Made by a program: the position numbers and the translations under genes
DNA from: DASPXY01 sp038227745
GTDB taxonomy: Bacteria; Planctomycetota; Planctomycetia; Gemmatales; Gemmataceae
Direction: 5' to 3'
DNA length: 9,874 bases
NCBI GenBank assembly: GCA_038227745.1
Contig: JBBRPS010000365.1
Coordinates: 1 to 9,874, forward strand
Shown here: one piece after another, positions 1 through 6,478 of the stretch
How positions within the stretch are numbered: position 1 is the stretch's first letter
Layout of the letters: each line of letters starts with the position of its first letter
Notes under the pieces: model-generated
Told to the model about the DNA's origin: nothing
What the model saw: only the letters and a program-made list of their open reading frames with translations
Databases searched by the model: none

Positions 1-126
1 GAGCGCGAAACGGCAAGCCCACTCTCCACCGCCGGGAAGGAGGACGCGGTCACGTCCCCCCGCACGTCTTGCCACACCTCCCGCTCTCGGCCCCGCGAGC
101 TGCCTGGCCCTCGCGGTCGGAGAGGA

Positions 127-411
127 TCATGCCGGCACTTCTTCCTTCTGGTAGAAGACCCGCTCCGCCGGGATCCAGATGCGATTCGTCCCGCCTACCG
201 ACTCCACGGGGAATTGTAGCTGGACCATCTTCGTGACGTGGTCCTGGGATATCCCCCAAACGGGCAGAAAATATCGCCCACTTCGTTGCTCTAAAAAGAC
301 AAGTTCGACCTCAAGCTGTTCGCGGTTGCCTGCGGAGTCGGTGACGATGGCGATGACGTTGCTTTCCCGCAAGGCGGCCGGTTTGCGGATTTCACATTCA
401 AGATACAGCAT
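127..411 (-). CDS. hypothetical protein, 94 aa
   Basis: I do not recognise a family. The product is a soluble, probably beta-rich 94-residue protein with no signal peptide, membrane segment or cysteine pair; its only cysteine is near the N-terminus (LECEIRK). Alternating hydrophobic stretches such as VELVFLEQ and KMVQLQFPVES suggest a small beta barrel or sandwich. The ATG start is well supported by an AAGGAG Shine-Dalgarno at 418-423 with a 6-nt spacer, and a TATACT -10 box lies about 40 nt upstream. Its base composition is visibly less GC-rich than the genes to its right, which may mean recent acquisition or a different expression class. It is separated by 152 bp from the gene at 564 and has its own promoter-like sequence, so it is probably transcribed alone or with genes left of the window. 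The gene call is fairly sure; the function is unknown. Confidence 0.75.
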   Translation of the reverse strand: MLYLECEIRKPAALRESNVIAIVTDSAGNREQLEVELVFLEQRSGRYFLPVWGISQDHVTKMVQLQFPVESVGGTNRIWIPAERVFYQKEEVPA

Positions 412-452
412 CTCGGTCTCCTTTCTCGCATTGAAGTGTACAGCCGATCAGA

Positions 453-458
453 AGTATA
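453..458 (-). promoter_or_regulatory. putative -10 box (TATACT) of the 94-aa gene
   Basis: On the minus strand TATACT matches the sigma-70 -10 consensus in five of six positions, in a locally AT-richer stretch. It would start RNA near 446 and leave a leader of about 35 nt containing the AAGGAG ribosome binding site. The -35 is weak: TGGAAA at a 16-nt spacing is the best candidate. This is read from sequence only. Confidence 0.4.
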
Positions 459-563
459 ACACGCCGAGCTAGGCTTTCCAGCGCAATCCCGGCGAGCTTC
501 ATTGACTCTTGTTTCCCGCGCCCGTCGGCTCGGTAACTTCGCGTCCGCAATGCAGACCGACCG

Positions 564-2027
564 TCAACGGTCCAGCGGGAATAGCGGTCGGCGGATGTGC
601 CGATACGCGAACCGCTCCGGGTTGACCGCCGTCAGCCCCGGCGTGTCCACCGCAATCACCGTGCCGGCAATCGGCGCGTACGCCGCCTTGTACGCGATCG
701 CCGCCTTCACCACCAGGATCCGCTGCCGCTGCGGCACGATCCCCAGGCACGTCAACTGCCCCAGGCTGAACGGCGGGTGCCGCAGCGAGTTCAGCACCAG
801 CAAATTGCGGCCCGCGACCTCCACCAGCGCCGTCAGTCCCATGTAGTTCGTGCGCTTGCCGCCGTGTCTCACTTCGTGCTCGACATAGGTCCCGTCGTGC
901 AGCACGCGCACCCGCCCCGCCACGTCCACCGGGTCGCCGTGCAGCGGGTCCACCTTGCCGCCGACATGCAGATGCACCTCCGCCCCCACCCCCGCCGCGG
1001 TACACTGCCGCACCTCGTCGGGCGCGTACAGGCACACGACGCCGTCGGTCGCCCCCTGTCGCAGCAACTCCGCGAGGACGACCGTAGAGTCGCCCGCCGA
1101 GCCGCCGCCGACGTTGTCCCCCGTCTCGACCAGCACGACGGGCAGCCGCTCGGCGCGCAGGGCCTGGGCCACCGCGGTCGCGACGTCGGGCAGTGCCGCC
1201 ACGAAGCGCTCGCGCGCATCCCAGAGCCGGCCGGCAAGACGGTCGGCCTCGCGCCGCGCCAACTCGCCGTCGCCGTCGGTCACGACCACCACGGACGGCC
1301 CCATCTGCGGCACGTCGGAGTACGCGAAGCCCGGCAGCAGGTTGACGCGCAGCACACCCGGCTGCCGCTCCAGCGCCCGGGCCTCCTCCATGAACGAGCG
1401 CAGCGGCTCGCAGGATGTGTCGTGGTGCATGATGTTCATAATCAGTGGCGGCTTCGCCAGCGCCTGCCGCGGCCGGACTCCCTCGCGCAACATCGCCCGC
1501 AGGAGCGCCGCCGCCCGTACGCCGCACTCGCGCTGATCGACGTGTGGGCAGGTGCGGTAGGCGACGGTCGCGTCGCAGCTGTCGATCAGCCGTTGCGACA
1601 GGTTGCCGTGCAGGTCGAGCGTGACGACGATGGGGAGATCCGGGCCGACCGCCTGACGCAGCCGCGCCAGAACCTCGCCGTCGGCGTCGAGGTGCGACTG
1701 CCCCACCATCGCGCCGTGCAGTGCCAGCAGCAGACCGTCCGGGCGCTCGCGCCGCAGGTCGTCGATGATGGCGCCGGTGATCTCGTCGAGGACGGCGTCG
1801 GTGACGGGACCGGCGGGCGTCGCCCAGGCCATGACAAGGGGCACCGCCTCGTCGCCGCCCTCCGCGACGCCGGCGAGGAAGCCGCCGACCTCGTGGTGGG
1901 CCTCGCGCCACTCGTCGAGCAGGGCCGGCCCGAAGGTCAGGCTCTGGGCCGCGAAGGCGGCGCGGTCGGTGAGCGTCGGGTTGAAGGTGTTCGACTCGTG
2001 CATCAAGCCGGCGACGGCGATCCTCAT
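564..2027 (-). CDS. M81 family metallopeptidase (MlrC-like)
   Basis: This is a 487-residue protein of the MlrC/M81 family, named for the enzyme that cleaves linearised microcystin; most bacterial members have unknown substrates and may act on small peptides or amide-like metabolites. The N-terminal domain opens with GLMHESNTFNP (residues 7-17), the family signature. Probable zinc ligands are Asp138 and His140 in TLDLHGN and His162 in CPHVD. DNVGGGSAGDST (304-315) is the conserved glycine-rich loop at the start of the C-terminal MlrC domain, and the end (KAAIAYKAAYAPIAGTVIAV, 441-460, then DTPG) matches that domain's close. Full length, with no signal peptide, so cytoplasmic. The ATG is preceded by GAGAGG (2034-2039) with a 6-nt spacer. 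It is divergent from the TIM-barrel gene at 2163 across 135 bp, so co-regulation is possible. The family call is secure; I would not name it mlrC because a microcystin substrate is unlikely to be general. Confidence 0.93.
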   Translation of the reverse strand: MRIAVAGLMHESNTFNPTLTDRAAFAAQSLTFGPALLDEWREAHHEVGGFLAGVAEGGDEAVPLVMAWATPAGPVTDAVLDEITGAIIDDLRRERPDGLLLALHGAMVGQSHLDADGEVLARLRQAVGPDLPIVVTLDLHGNLSQRLIDSCDATVAYRTCPHVDQRECGVRAAALLRAMLREGVRPRQALAKPPLIMNIMHHDTSCEPLRSFMEEARALERQPGVLRVNLLPGFAYSDVPQMGPSVVVVTDGDGELARREADRLAGRLWDARERFVAALPDVATAVAQALRAERLPVVLVETGDNVGGGSAGDSTVVLAELLRQGATDGVVCLYAPDEVRQCTAAGVGAEVHLHVGGKVDPLHGDPVDVAGRVRVLHDGTYVEHEVRHGGKRTNYMGLTALVEVAGRNLLVLNSLRHPPFSLGQLTCLGIVPQRQRILVVKAAIAYKAAYAPIAGTVIAVDTPGLTAVNPERFAYRHIRRPLFPLDR

Positions 2028-2057
2028 CGGAGACCTCTCGCAAAGGGGAGCGGACGG

Positions 2058-2093
2058 CGGACCGAGGAATAAGATAGCAGGGCCGGACCGAGG
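2058..2093. promoter_or_regulatory. divergent promoter region with 10-bp direct repeat
   Basis: The 135-bp gap between the divergent genes holds one AT-richer island (AATAAGATAG, 2068-2077). It can be read as a -10 box in either direction (TAAGAT on plus, TATCTT on minus). The island is flanked by two exact copies of CGGACCGAGG at 2058-2067 and 2084-2093, 26 bp apart. No convincing -35 was found on either strand. A promoter with paired regulator sites is an inference. Confidence 0.25.
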
Positions 2094-2114
2094 GAGAATG
2101 CCCCCGCCTCTTCA

Positions 2115-2140
2115 AGCCCACGGGTTGCCACCCGTGGGCT
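2115..2140. repeat. perfect hairpin, 11-bp stem, 4-nt loop
   Basis: AGCCCACGGGT (2115-2125) is exactly complementary to ACCCGTGGGCT (2130-2140) around the loop TGCC. It ends 22 nt before the ATG of the plus-strand TIM-barrel gene, and so probably lies in that gene's leader or promoter. No T-run follows on either strand, so it does not look like a standard intrinsic terminator. It resembles a dispersed intergenic palindrome rather than a gene-specific site, which is an inference. Confidence 0.75.
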
Positions 2141-2162
2141 CTTCTTCACGAGCACCCCCACC

Positions 2163-2987
2163 ATGCGCTTCGGCTACAACACGAACGGCTTCGCCCACCA
2201 CCGCCTGCAGGACGCTCTGGAGATCCTCGCCGAACTCGGCTACCGGAGCGTCGCGCTGACGCTCGACTACCACGCCCTCAACCCTTTCGAGCCTGACCTG
2301 CTGGGCCGCGTCGCGGAGGTCCGCTCGCTGCTGCAACGGCTCGGCCTGCGCTCGGTCGTCGAGACCGGTGCCCGCTTCCTGCTGGACACGCGCCGCAAGC
2401 ACCGTCCGACCCTCCTCGACGCATCGGGGGAGAGCGCGCAGCGCCTCGACTTCCTGCTGCAGGCGGTGGACATTGCCCGCGAACTCGGTTCGGACGCCGT
2501 CAGTTTCTGGTCCGGTGCCGCGCCGCCCGACATCGCTGCCGACGTCTGCATGGGCCGTCTGGTCGAAGGCTGCCGCGAGCTGTGTACTTACGCGGCGGCG
2601 AAGGACGTGCGCCTCGCCTTCGAGCCGGAGCCGGGCATGTTCATCGACACGATGGCGCGCTTCGAGGATCTGCGCCGGCGCGTCGATCACCCTGCGTTCG
2701 GACTGACCATCGACGTCGGCCACCTGCACTGCCTGGGAGAAGTACCAATCGCGGACCAGTTAAGGCGCTGGAAGGATCTGTTGTGGAACGTCCACATCGA
2801 GGACATGCGCCGCGGCGTCCACGATCACCTGATGTTCGGCGAGGGGGAGATTGAGTTCGGATCGGTGCTGCGGGCGCTGGAGGAGATGGGCTACGAGGGC
2901 GGGGTACACGTCGAGTTGAGCCGGCACAGTCACGACGCGGTCGAGACGGCGCGGCGGGCGCTGGCGTTCCTGCGCAGTGTCCGGTGA
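2163..2987 (+). CDS. sugar phosphate isomerase/epimerase-like TIM-barrel protein
   Basis: This is a 274-residue single-domain protein of the xylose isomerase-like TIM-barrel (AP endonuclease family 2) superfamily. The barrel begins at once (MRFGYNTNGFAHH) and the expected divalent-metal ligands occur in order: Glu154 or Glu156 in FEPEPG, Asp184 in TIDVGHLH, His211 in WNVHIED, and Glu251 in HVELSRHSH. It has no signal peptide, so it is cytoplasmic. Superfamily members isomerise or epimerise sugars and inositols or cut abasic DNA; the substrate here cannot be assigned. The first strand and the ARFLLDTRRKH segment (70-80) recall isomerases in bacterial EboA/UbiA-type clusters, but none of those partners is in the window. 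It is the only plus-strand gene. No clear Shine-Dalgarno precedes the ATG; the start is chosen because the first strand motif follows directly and a hairpin lies just upstream. Superfamily is certain, function is not. Confidence 0.9.
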   Translation: MRFGYNTNGFAHHRLQDALEILAELGYRSVALTLDYHALNPFEPDLLGRVAEVRSLLQRLGLRSVVETGARFLLDTRRKHRPTLLDASGESAQRLDFLLQAVDIARELGSDAVSFWSGAAPPDIAADVCMGRLVEGCRELCTYAAAKDVRLAFEPEPGMFIDTMARFEDLRRRVDHPAFGLTIDVGHLHCLGEVPIADQLRRWKDLLWNVHIEDMRRGVHDHLMFGEGEIEFGSVLRALEEMGYEGGVHVELSRHSHDAVETARRALAFLRSVR

Positions 2988-2998
2988 GAGCCTCCGCG

Positions 2999-3055
2999 CA
3001 TACAAGCCCGACGCGCCAGCGAGGCAGTTCCTCGCTGGCGCGTCGGGCTTGTATG
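2999..3055. terminator. 26-bp perfect inverted repeat between convergent genes
   Basis: Arm 2999-3024 is an exact reverse complement of 3030-3055, with a 5-nt loop (CAGTT). It starts 12 nt after the stop of the plus-strand gene and ends 19 nt before the stop of the minus-strand cytochrome gene, the usual place for a bidirectional terminator. There is no T-run, and the stem is far longer than most terminators need, so it may be a dispersed palindromic element used as a transcription barrier. The inverted repeat is seen directly; the role is inferred. Confidence 0.7.
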
Positions 3056-3074
3056 GGGCGGCTCTTCCACGCGG

Positions 3075-3668
3075 TTACTTACGGAAGTCCGAATGGCAGG
3101 AGTCGCAGCGCGTCTTGACCTTGACCGCGGCCGACTTCACGCCGGGGATGTTGTCGTCCTTGGCCGCCGCCGCCAGCTCCTTGGCCGCGTCGCGCATCCC
3201 TTCGGAGAACTCCTTCCACTTCGCCTGCTTCGCCGCCCCCTTGACCGCGTCGCCCGGCCGGTGGATGGTGACCTCGGCGATGGCCGCCGTCATCCACGCC
3301 GCCTCGCCCAGGTTCTTGCCCTCCCTCTTGAGCTGGGCCTTGGTGATGCCGTCGCGCGCGATCGCGTTCAGTTTCAGCTCGATGCCGTCGGGCACCACGA
3401 CGCCTTTCTTGCTGCCCACGCCGAGGCCCTTCTTGCTGCGCGGCTTGAAGCCGTGCATGATCGCGTCGAGGTCTTCGATCTTCTTGGCCAGTGCCTTGGC
3501 CTGCGTCTCGGCGGTGCCGCTGTCCCCCTTCTCGAGCGCCGCCGCGATCTTCTCCAGCGCGCCCTGGACGTCCTTGTCGATGTCGGCGCGGCTGCTCCCG
3601 GTCGAAAGGAAGAACCCCAGGGCCAGCAGGCCCACGGCTGTTGCCCATACCACTGCGAGCCTTCTCAT
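3075..3668 (-). CDS. secreted c-type cytochrome with C-terminal heme site
   Basis: This is a 197-residue periplasmic electron carrier. It starts with a signal peptide (MRRLAVVWATAVGLLALGFF, then a probable cleavage near SSRA, residues 25-28). The only heme site is CDSCH (188-192), five residues from the C-terminus. A heme motif at the very end of a mostly helical protein is the layout of class II cytochromes (c', c556). The mature part, about 170 residues, is longer than the usual 125-130 of cytochrome c'. An insert with basic and glycine-rich character (FKPRSKKGLGVGSKKG, 74-89) follows Met71, a possible distal heme ligand. The ATG has a GAGGAGG ribosome binding site at 3673-3679. It lies 148 bp downstream of the cytochrome b gene on the same strand, so it is a natural acceptor or accessory subunit of that complex. 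Cytochrome identity is firm; the partner role is inferred. Confidence 0.88.
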   Translation of the reverse strand: MRRLAVVWATAVGLLALGFFLSTGSSRADIDKDVQGALEKIAAALEKGDSGTAETQAKALAKKIEDLDAIMHGFKPRSKKGLGVGSKKGVVVPDGIELKLNAIARDGITKAQLKREGKNLGEAAWMTAAIAEVTIHRPGDAVKGAAKQAKWKEFSEGMRDAAKELAAAAKDDNIPGVKSAAVKVKTRCDSCHSDFRK

Positions 3669-3700
3669 CGCTCCTCCTCGGCAAGAGTGACACGTCTCCT

Positions 3701-3746
3701 GGCCTGCAGCCCCGCCGCGGCGCCGCCGGCGCCCCGGGGCGAGGCC
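3701..3746. other. imperfect GC-rich hairpin between cytochrome genes
   Basis: GGCCT (3701-3705) pairs with AGGCC (3742-3746). GCCCC (3709-3713) can pair inside it with GGGGC (3736-3740), and the centre is almost pure G and C. It lies in the 148-bp gap between the cytochrome b stop and the cytochrome c start. It could lower read-through or stabilise the upstream message. In DNA this GC-rich, some pairing is expected by chance. Confidence 0.3.
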
Positions 3747-3816
3747 GAACCATGCTGCAACTTCACAGCCCGACGATCAATAAACGGACCGGCCGCCGCA
3801 CGGTCAACCCTCCGCG

Positions 3817-6348
3817 TCAGCGTTTCCCCGGTGCCCGGATCGGGCTGCCGCCGAACACCACCCGATGATCGCCCGTCAACCAGCGGACGATCAGCTCGCG
3901 CTCGACCTCCGTCAGGCCGATCACCTCGGTGGCCAGCGCGACCTTCTGGCGGGCGATGTCGTTGGCCTTGTGGACGGCGGCCTCCTGGGCCTTCCGGGCC
4001 TCGGGCCGTTGCTTTATCCTGGACATTAGCTCGTCGAGGACGACCAGGTTCTGGGGCAGCGGTGCGGCCAGCGCCCCGACCACCAAGGCGGCCTCACTCT
4101 TCAGGTTCTCCTCCGGCACCTGCTGGAGCAGCGCTTTGAGGAGGGCGTCGCGCTGCCGTTCGATCTGCAAGCGCTGCACGTCCCAGGTGACCGATTCCTT
4201 GTCGCGGAACAGCGGCATGGCGTTCAACGGCCGCTTTTTGCCGGTCCGCCCGTAGCGCAGCAGGTCGTGTGGGTCGGTGATCATCATGTGTAGCCAAGCC
4301 TGGCCCCCGTAGCCGGTAAGGTCCGGTCCGCGATTCGTGGCGCTCCCGCCGACTCCTGCAAAGCTGTGGCAGCTCTGGCAGCGATAGACCTTCGCGTCCG
4401 TGAACACCTTGTAAGCCTGGAGGTGCCCTTCAGGGTCAGTCTTCTTCGGCGGCTCCTGCGGGTGGGTTGCCAGCCACGCGGCGATCCGTGTAAAGTTCAC
4501 TTCCGCGTTCTTGTCCTGTGCTTGTGCATTGGCGACCGCATCACTCATGGCGCCGCCGTTAAACGGCGTGTGGCCGAAGTAGCGCGGTCCGTCCGGATCC
4601 TTGAGCAGACTCAGGATCCCTCCCTCAGTGCCGAAGCCGGCGAGGTCGCCCGCATGGAACTTCGCGTTATCCTTCGCGTCGTGGAAGTCGTCCACGCCGT
4701 TGTCCTTCAAGTTGTAGCTGTGGCAGACGGCGCAGTACTGCTTGAACAGCTTCGGCCCCTGCGTCTTCGGGTCGCGCTGCAGGAGCAGCACGGCGCCCTC
4801 GGCGGGGATGCCGGCCGTCGCCAACTCCACGGCCCGGCCGGCGTGCTCGTCGGCCTGTTCCACCTGGTGCTCGAACGTGGCGATCTTCTCCTGAGTCTGT
4901 TTTTCCTTCTCCGAAGTGCGGTCCACGTCGATCCGGCTGGTGACCTGCTCCGGGAGTTGGCCGCTCCTCGCCCCGTAGATGCCCGCCCCGACGCCCGCCA
5001 GCAGGACCAGGGCGATCAGACCCCCCGTCACCGAGACGAACTTGCGTGCCCCGCCCTTTCTGAGGATCCCCAGCAGGGCGAGGTAGAGCAGGAAGAAACC
5101 GCCGACGGCCGGAATGATAGGGATGGCGAGGAGCGTCAGCACCTGGCGGCGCACCGGGTCGGCCGTGTCGTCGGCCAGCGCCAGGCAGGTCAGGCTGGAG
5201 ACGGCGGCGAGCAGGGCGACGACGACCAGCACGCCCAGCGCATGGCCCAGCGGCCGCAGCCGGCCGTAGCCGAAGAACGGCAGCAGGAACAGCAGCACGC
5301 CGACGCCGTTGGGGATGATCACCGTGCCGAGGATCATCTGCTCGCCTTTAAAGTACTTCAGGAGCTGGAAAAGGAACAGGAAGTACCATTCGGGGCGGGC
5401 GGGGTAGGAGCTGCCGGGGTCGGCGGGGGCGTCGAGGTTGGCGCCGCCGCCGTCGCGGCCGCCCAGGGCGAGGCGCTGCCATGGGCCCGCCTCCGCGGGA
5501 GCGGCGGGCGGCGGTGCTGCTTCGCCGTTCTTCGCCGCCTCCGCGGCCGCCGGCGCCTGGTTCGCGAAGGCGGCGGAGTCGATGGCGTGACCGTGCCCGC
5601 CGAAGACCACCAGGGCGAGCATGATGCCGAAGACCGCCAGGCACGCGATCATGTCGCGGAAGGCCTGGTCGGGCCAGAACAACCCTTCGCCCTTGGCGTC
5701 CTTCGGCGCGGCCACGCCGTGGCGGCGGAAGATGGCGATGTGCGCGACGAGCAGGACGAGGAGGAGGGCCGGCAGGATGGACACGTGCAGGGCGTAGAAG
5801 CGGCTCAGCGTGGCGTGGCCGTACTCCGGGCCGCCGACCACGACGCGGCGGACGAACGACCCCACCCCCGGCAGGCTGCCCGCGATGCTCGTCGCCACCT
5901 GCGTCGCCCAGTACCCCTTCTGGTCCCACGGCAGCAGGTAGCCGGTCAGGCTCATGGCGAGGATGAGCCCCATGAGGGCCAGACCGAGCCACCAGTTGAT
6001 CTCGCGCGGCGCCAGGTGGGCGCCGGCGATGACCACCTGGAGCATGTGGATGCCGAGCAGCACAACCATCGTTTGCGAGCCGAAATGGTGCAGGCCGCGG
6101 ATCAGCCAGCCGAACTCCATCTCGTACTGGATGAAGTAGACGCTGCCCCAGGCGGTGCTGTTGCCGGGACTGTAGGCGGTCATGAGCAGCACGCCGGTGA
6201 CGAGCTGCAGCATGAAGACGAATGCCAGGCAGCTCCCCCAGACGTAGCGCCACTTGGCCCCGCCGGGGATGTGCTCCAGGAGCATCACCTGCATCAGCTT
6301 GCGGTAGCCGGTCCGTTGGTCGAGCCAGGTGGACAGTCTTGCAAACAC
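3817..6348 (-). CDS. cytochrome b6/subunit IV fused to two cytochrome c domains
   Basis: This 843-residue membrane protein is the core of a Rieske/cytochrome b complex, oxidising quinol and passing electrons to c-type hemes. Residues 1-210 form the four-helix b6 part, with heme ligands His87/His101 (helix B) and His188/His203 (helix D). Helix E (232-252) is followed by an Ala/Pro/Gly-rich linker (about 256-312). The Qo-site motif PEWY is at 319-322, and about four more membrane helices lie near 345-361, 369-391, 405-427 and 438-459. A charged stretch leads to two periplasmic cytochrome c domains: CAVCH (539-543, likely Met601 ligand) and CQSCH (657-661, likely Met711 ligand). Helix D histidines are 15 apart, as in b6, not 14 as in mitochondrial-type cytochrome b. 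The start is GTG with GAGGAA (6354-6359) 5 nt upstream. It follows the Rieske gene after 130 bp containing a palindrome. The complex is assigned confidently; the exact acceptor is inferred. Confidence 0.93.
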   Translation of the reverse strand: MFARLSTWLDQRTGYRKLMQVMLLEHIPGGAKWRYVWGSCLAFVFMLQLVTGVLLMTAYSPGNSTAWGSVYFIQYEMEFGWLIRGLHHFGSQTMVVLLGIHMLQVVIAGAHLAPREINWWLGLALMGLILAMSLTGYLLPWDQKGYWATQVATSIAGSLPGVGSFVRRVVVGGPEYGHATLSRFYALHVSILPALLLVLLVAHIAIFRRHGVAAPKDAKGEGLFWPDQAFRDMIACLAVFGIMLALVVFGGHGHAIDSAAFANQAPAAAEAAKNGEAAPPPAAPAEAGPWQRLALGGRDGGGANLDAPADPGSSYPARPEWYFLFLFQLLKYFKGEQMILGTVIIPNGVGVLLFLLPFFGYGRLRPLGHALGVLVVVALLAAVSSLTCLALADDTADPVRRQVLTLLAIPIIPAVGGFFLLYLALLGILRKGGARKFVSVTGGLIALVLLAGVGAGIYGARSGQLPEQVTSRIDVDRTSEKEKQTQEKIATFEHQVEQADEHAGRAVELATAGIPAEGAVLLLQRDPKTQGPKLFKQYCAVCHSYNLKDNGVDDFHDAKDNAKFHAGDLAGFGTEGGILSLLKDPDGPRYFGHTPFNGGAMSDAVANAQAQDKNAEVNFTRIAAWLATHPQEPPKKTDPEGHLQAYKVFTDAKVYRCQSCHSFAGVGGSATNRGPDLTGYGGQAWLHMMITDPHDLLRYGRTGKKRPLNAMPLFRDKESVTWDVQRLQIERQRDALLKALLQQVPEENLKSEAALVVGALAAPLPQNLVVLDELMSRIKQRPEARKAQEAAVHKANDIARQKVALATEVIGLTEVERELIVRWLTGDHRVVFGGSPIRAPGKR

Positions 6349-6353
6349 GGCGA

Positions 6354-6359
6354 TTCCTC
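6354..6359 (-). promoter_or_regulatory. ribosome binding site for the GTG start of cytochrome b
   Basis: GAGGAA on the minus strand, with a 5-nt spacer to GTG at 6346-6348. The protein begins FARLSTWLDQRTGYRKL, the usual N-terminus of bacterial b-type cytochromes, and no ATG fits as well, so this site decides the GTG start. Confidence 0.65.
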
Positions 6360-6390
6360 GGCGGGAGTGCGTGAAGCGCTCGGGAGTTTC

Positions 6391-6446
6391 CCCCGTTTAG
6401 CCGCGGTTCGCAGAACCGCGTTTCTCCGAAACGCGGCTAAACGGGG
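6391..6446. repeat. cloverleaf-like palindromic repeat, copy 1
   Basis: The outer arms CCCCGTTTAGCCGCG (6391-6405) and its exact complement (6432-6446) enclose two smaller perfect hairpins. CGCGGTTC pairs with GAACCGCG around GCA (6402-6420). CGCGTTTC pairs with GAAACGCG around TCC (6417-6435). The core arm GTTTAGCCGCG also forms the ends of the palindrome at 9823-9874, so this is a repeat family. It lies in the gap between the Rieske and cytochrome b genes, inside a presumed operon, and could protect or punctuate the transcript. Confidence 0.85.
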
Positions 6447-6478
6447 AGGGGGTTGGCCGGCACGGCGGGCGAGCGGCA

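Noticed and set aside
1..53. Possible start of a further minus-strand gene (GTG at 53, reading VTASSFPAVESGLAVSR)
   Set aside because: The frame is open to the window edge with GC-rich third positions, but 17 codons without a clear ribosome binding site or motif cannot support a gene call.
50..130. 26-codon minus-strand ORF (MILSDREGQAARG...) overlapping the 94-aa gene's stop as ATGA
   Set aside because: The first seven residues recall dCTP deaminase (MILSDRE), but the likeness stops there and the frame closes quickly. It could be a broken remnant, but the evidence is too thin to call.
597..2072. 491-codon open frame on the plus strand
   Set aside because: It is antisense to the M81 peptidase, rich in His/Arg/Gln, with no recognisable domain.
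499..2121. 540-codon minus-strand frame overlapping the M81 peptidase
   Set aside because: It is a frame-shifted shadow, extremely Arg/Gly/Ala-rich, and the other frame carries all family motifs.
2999..3055. CRISPR repeat or tRNA-like element
   Set aside because: It is a single perfect inverted repeat with no array, spacer pattern or tRNA consensus loops.
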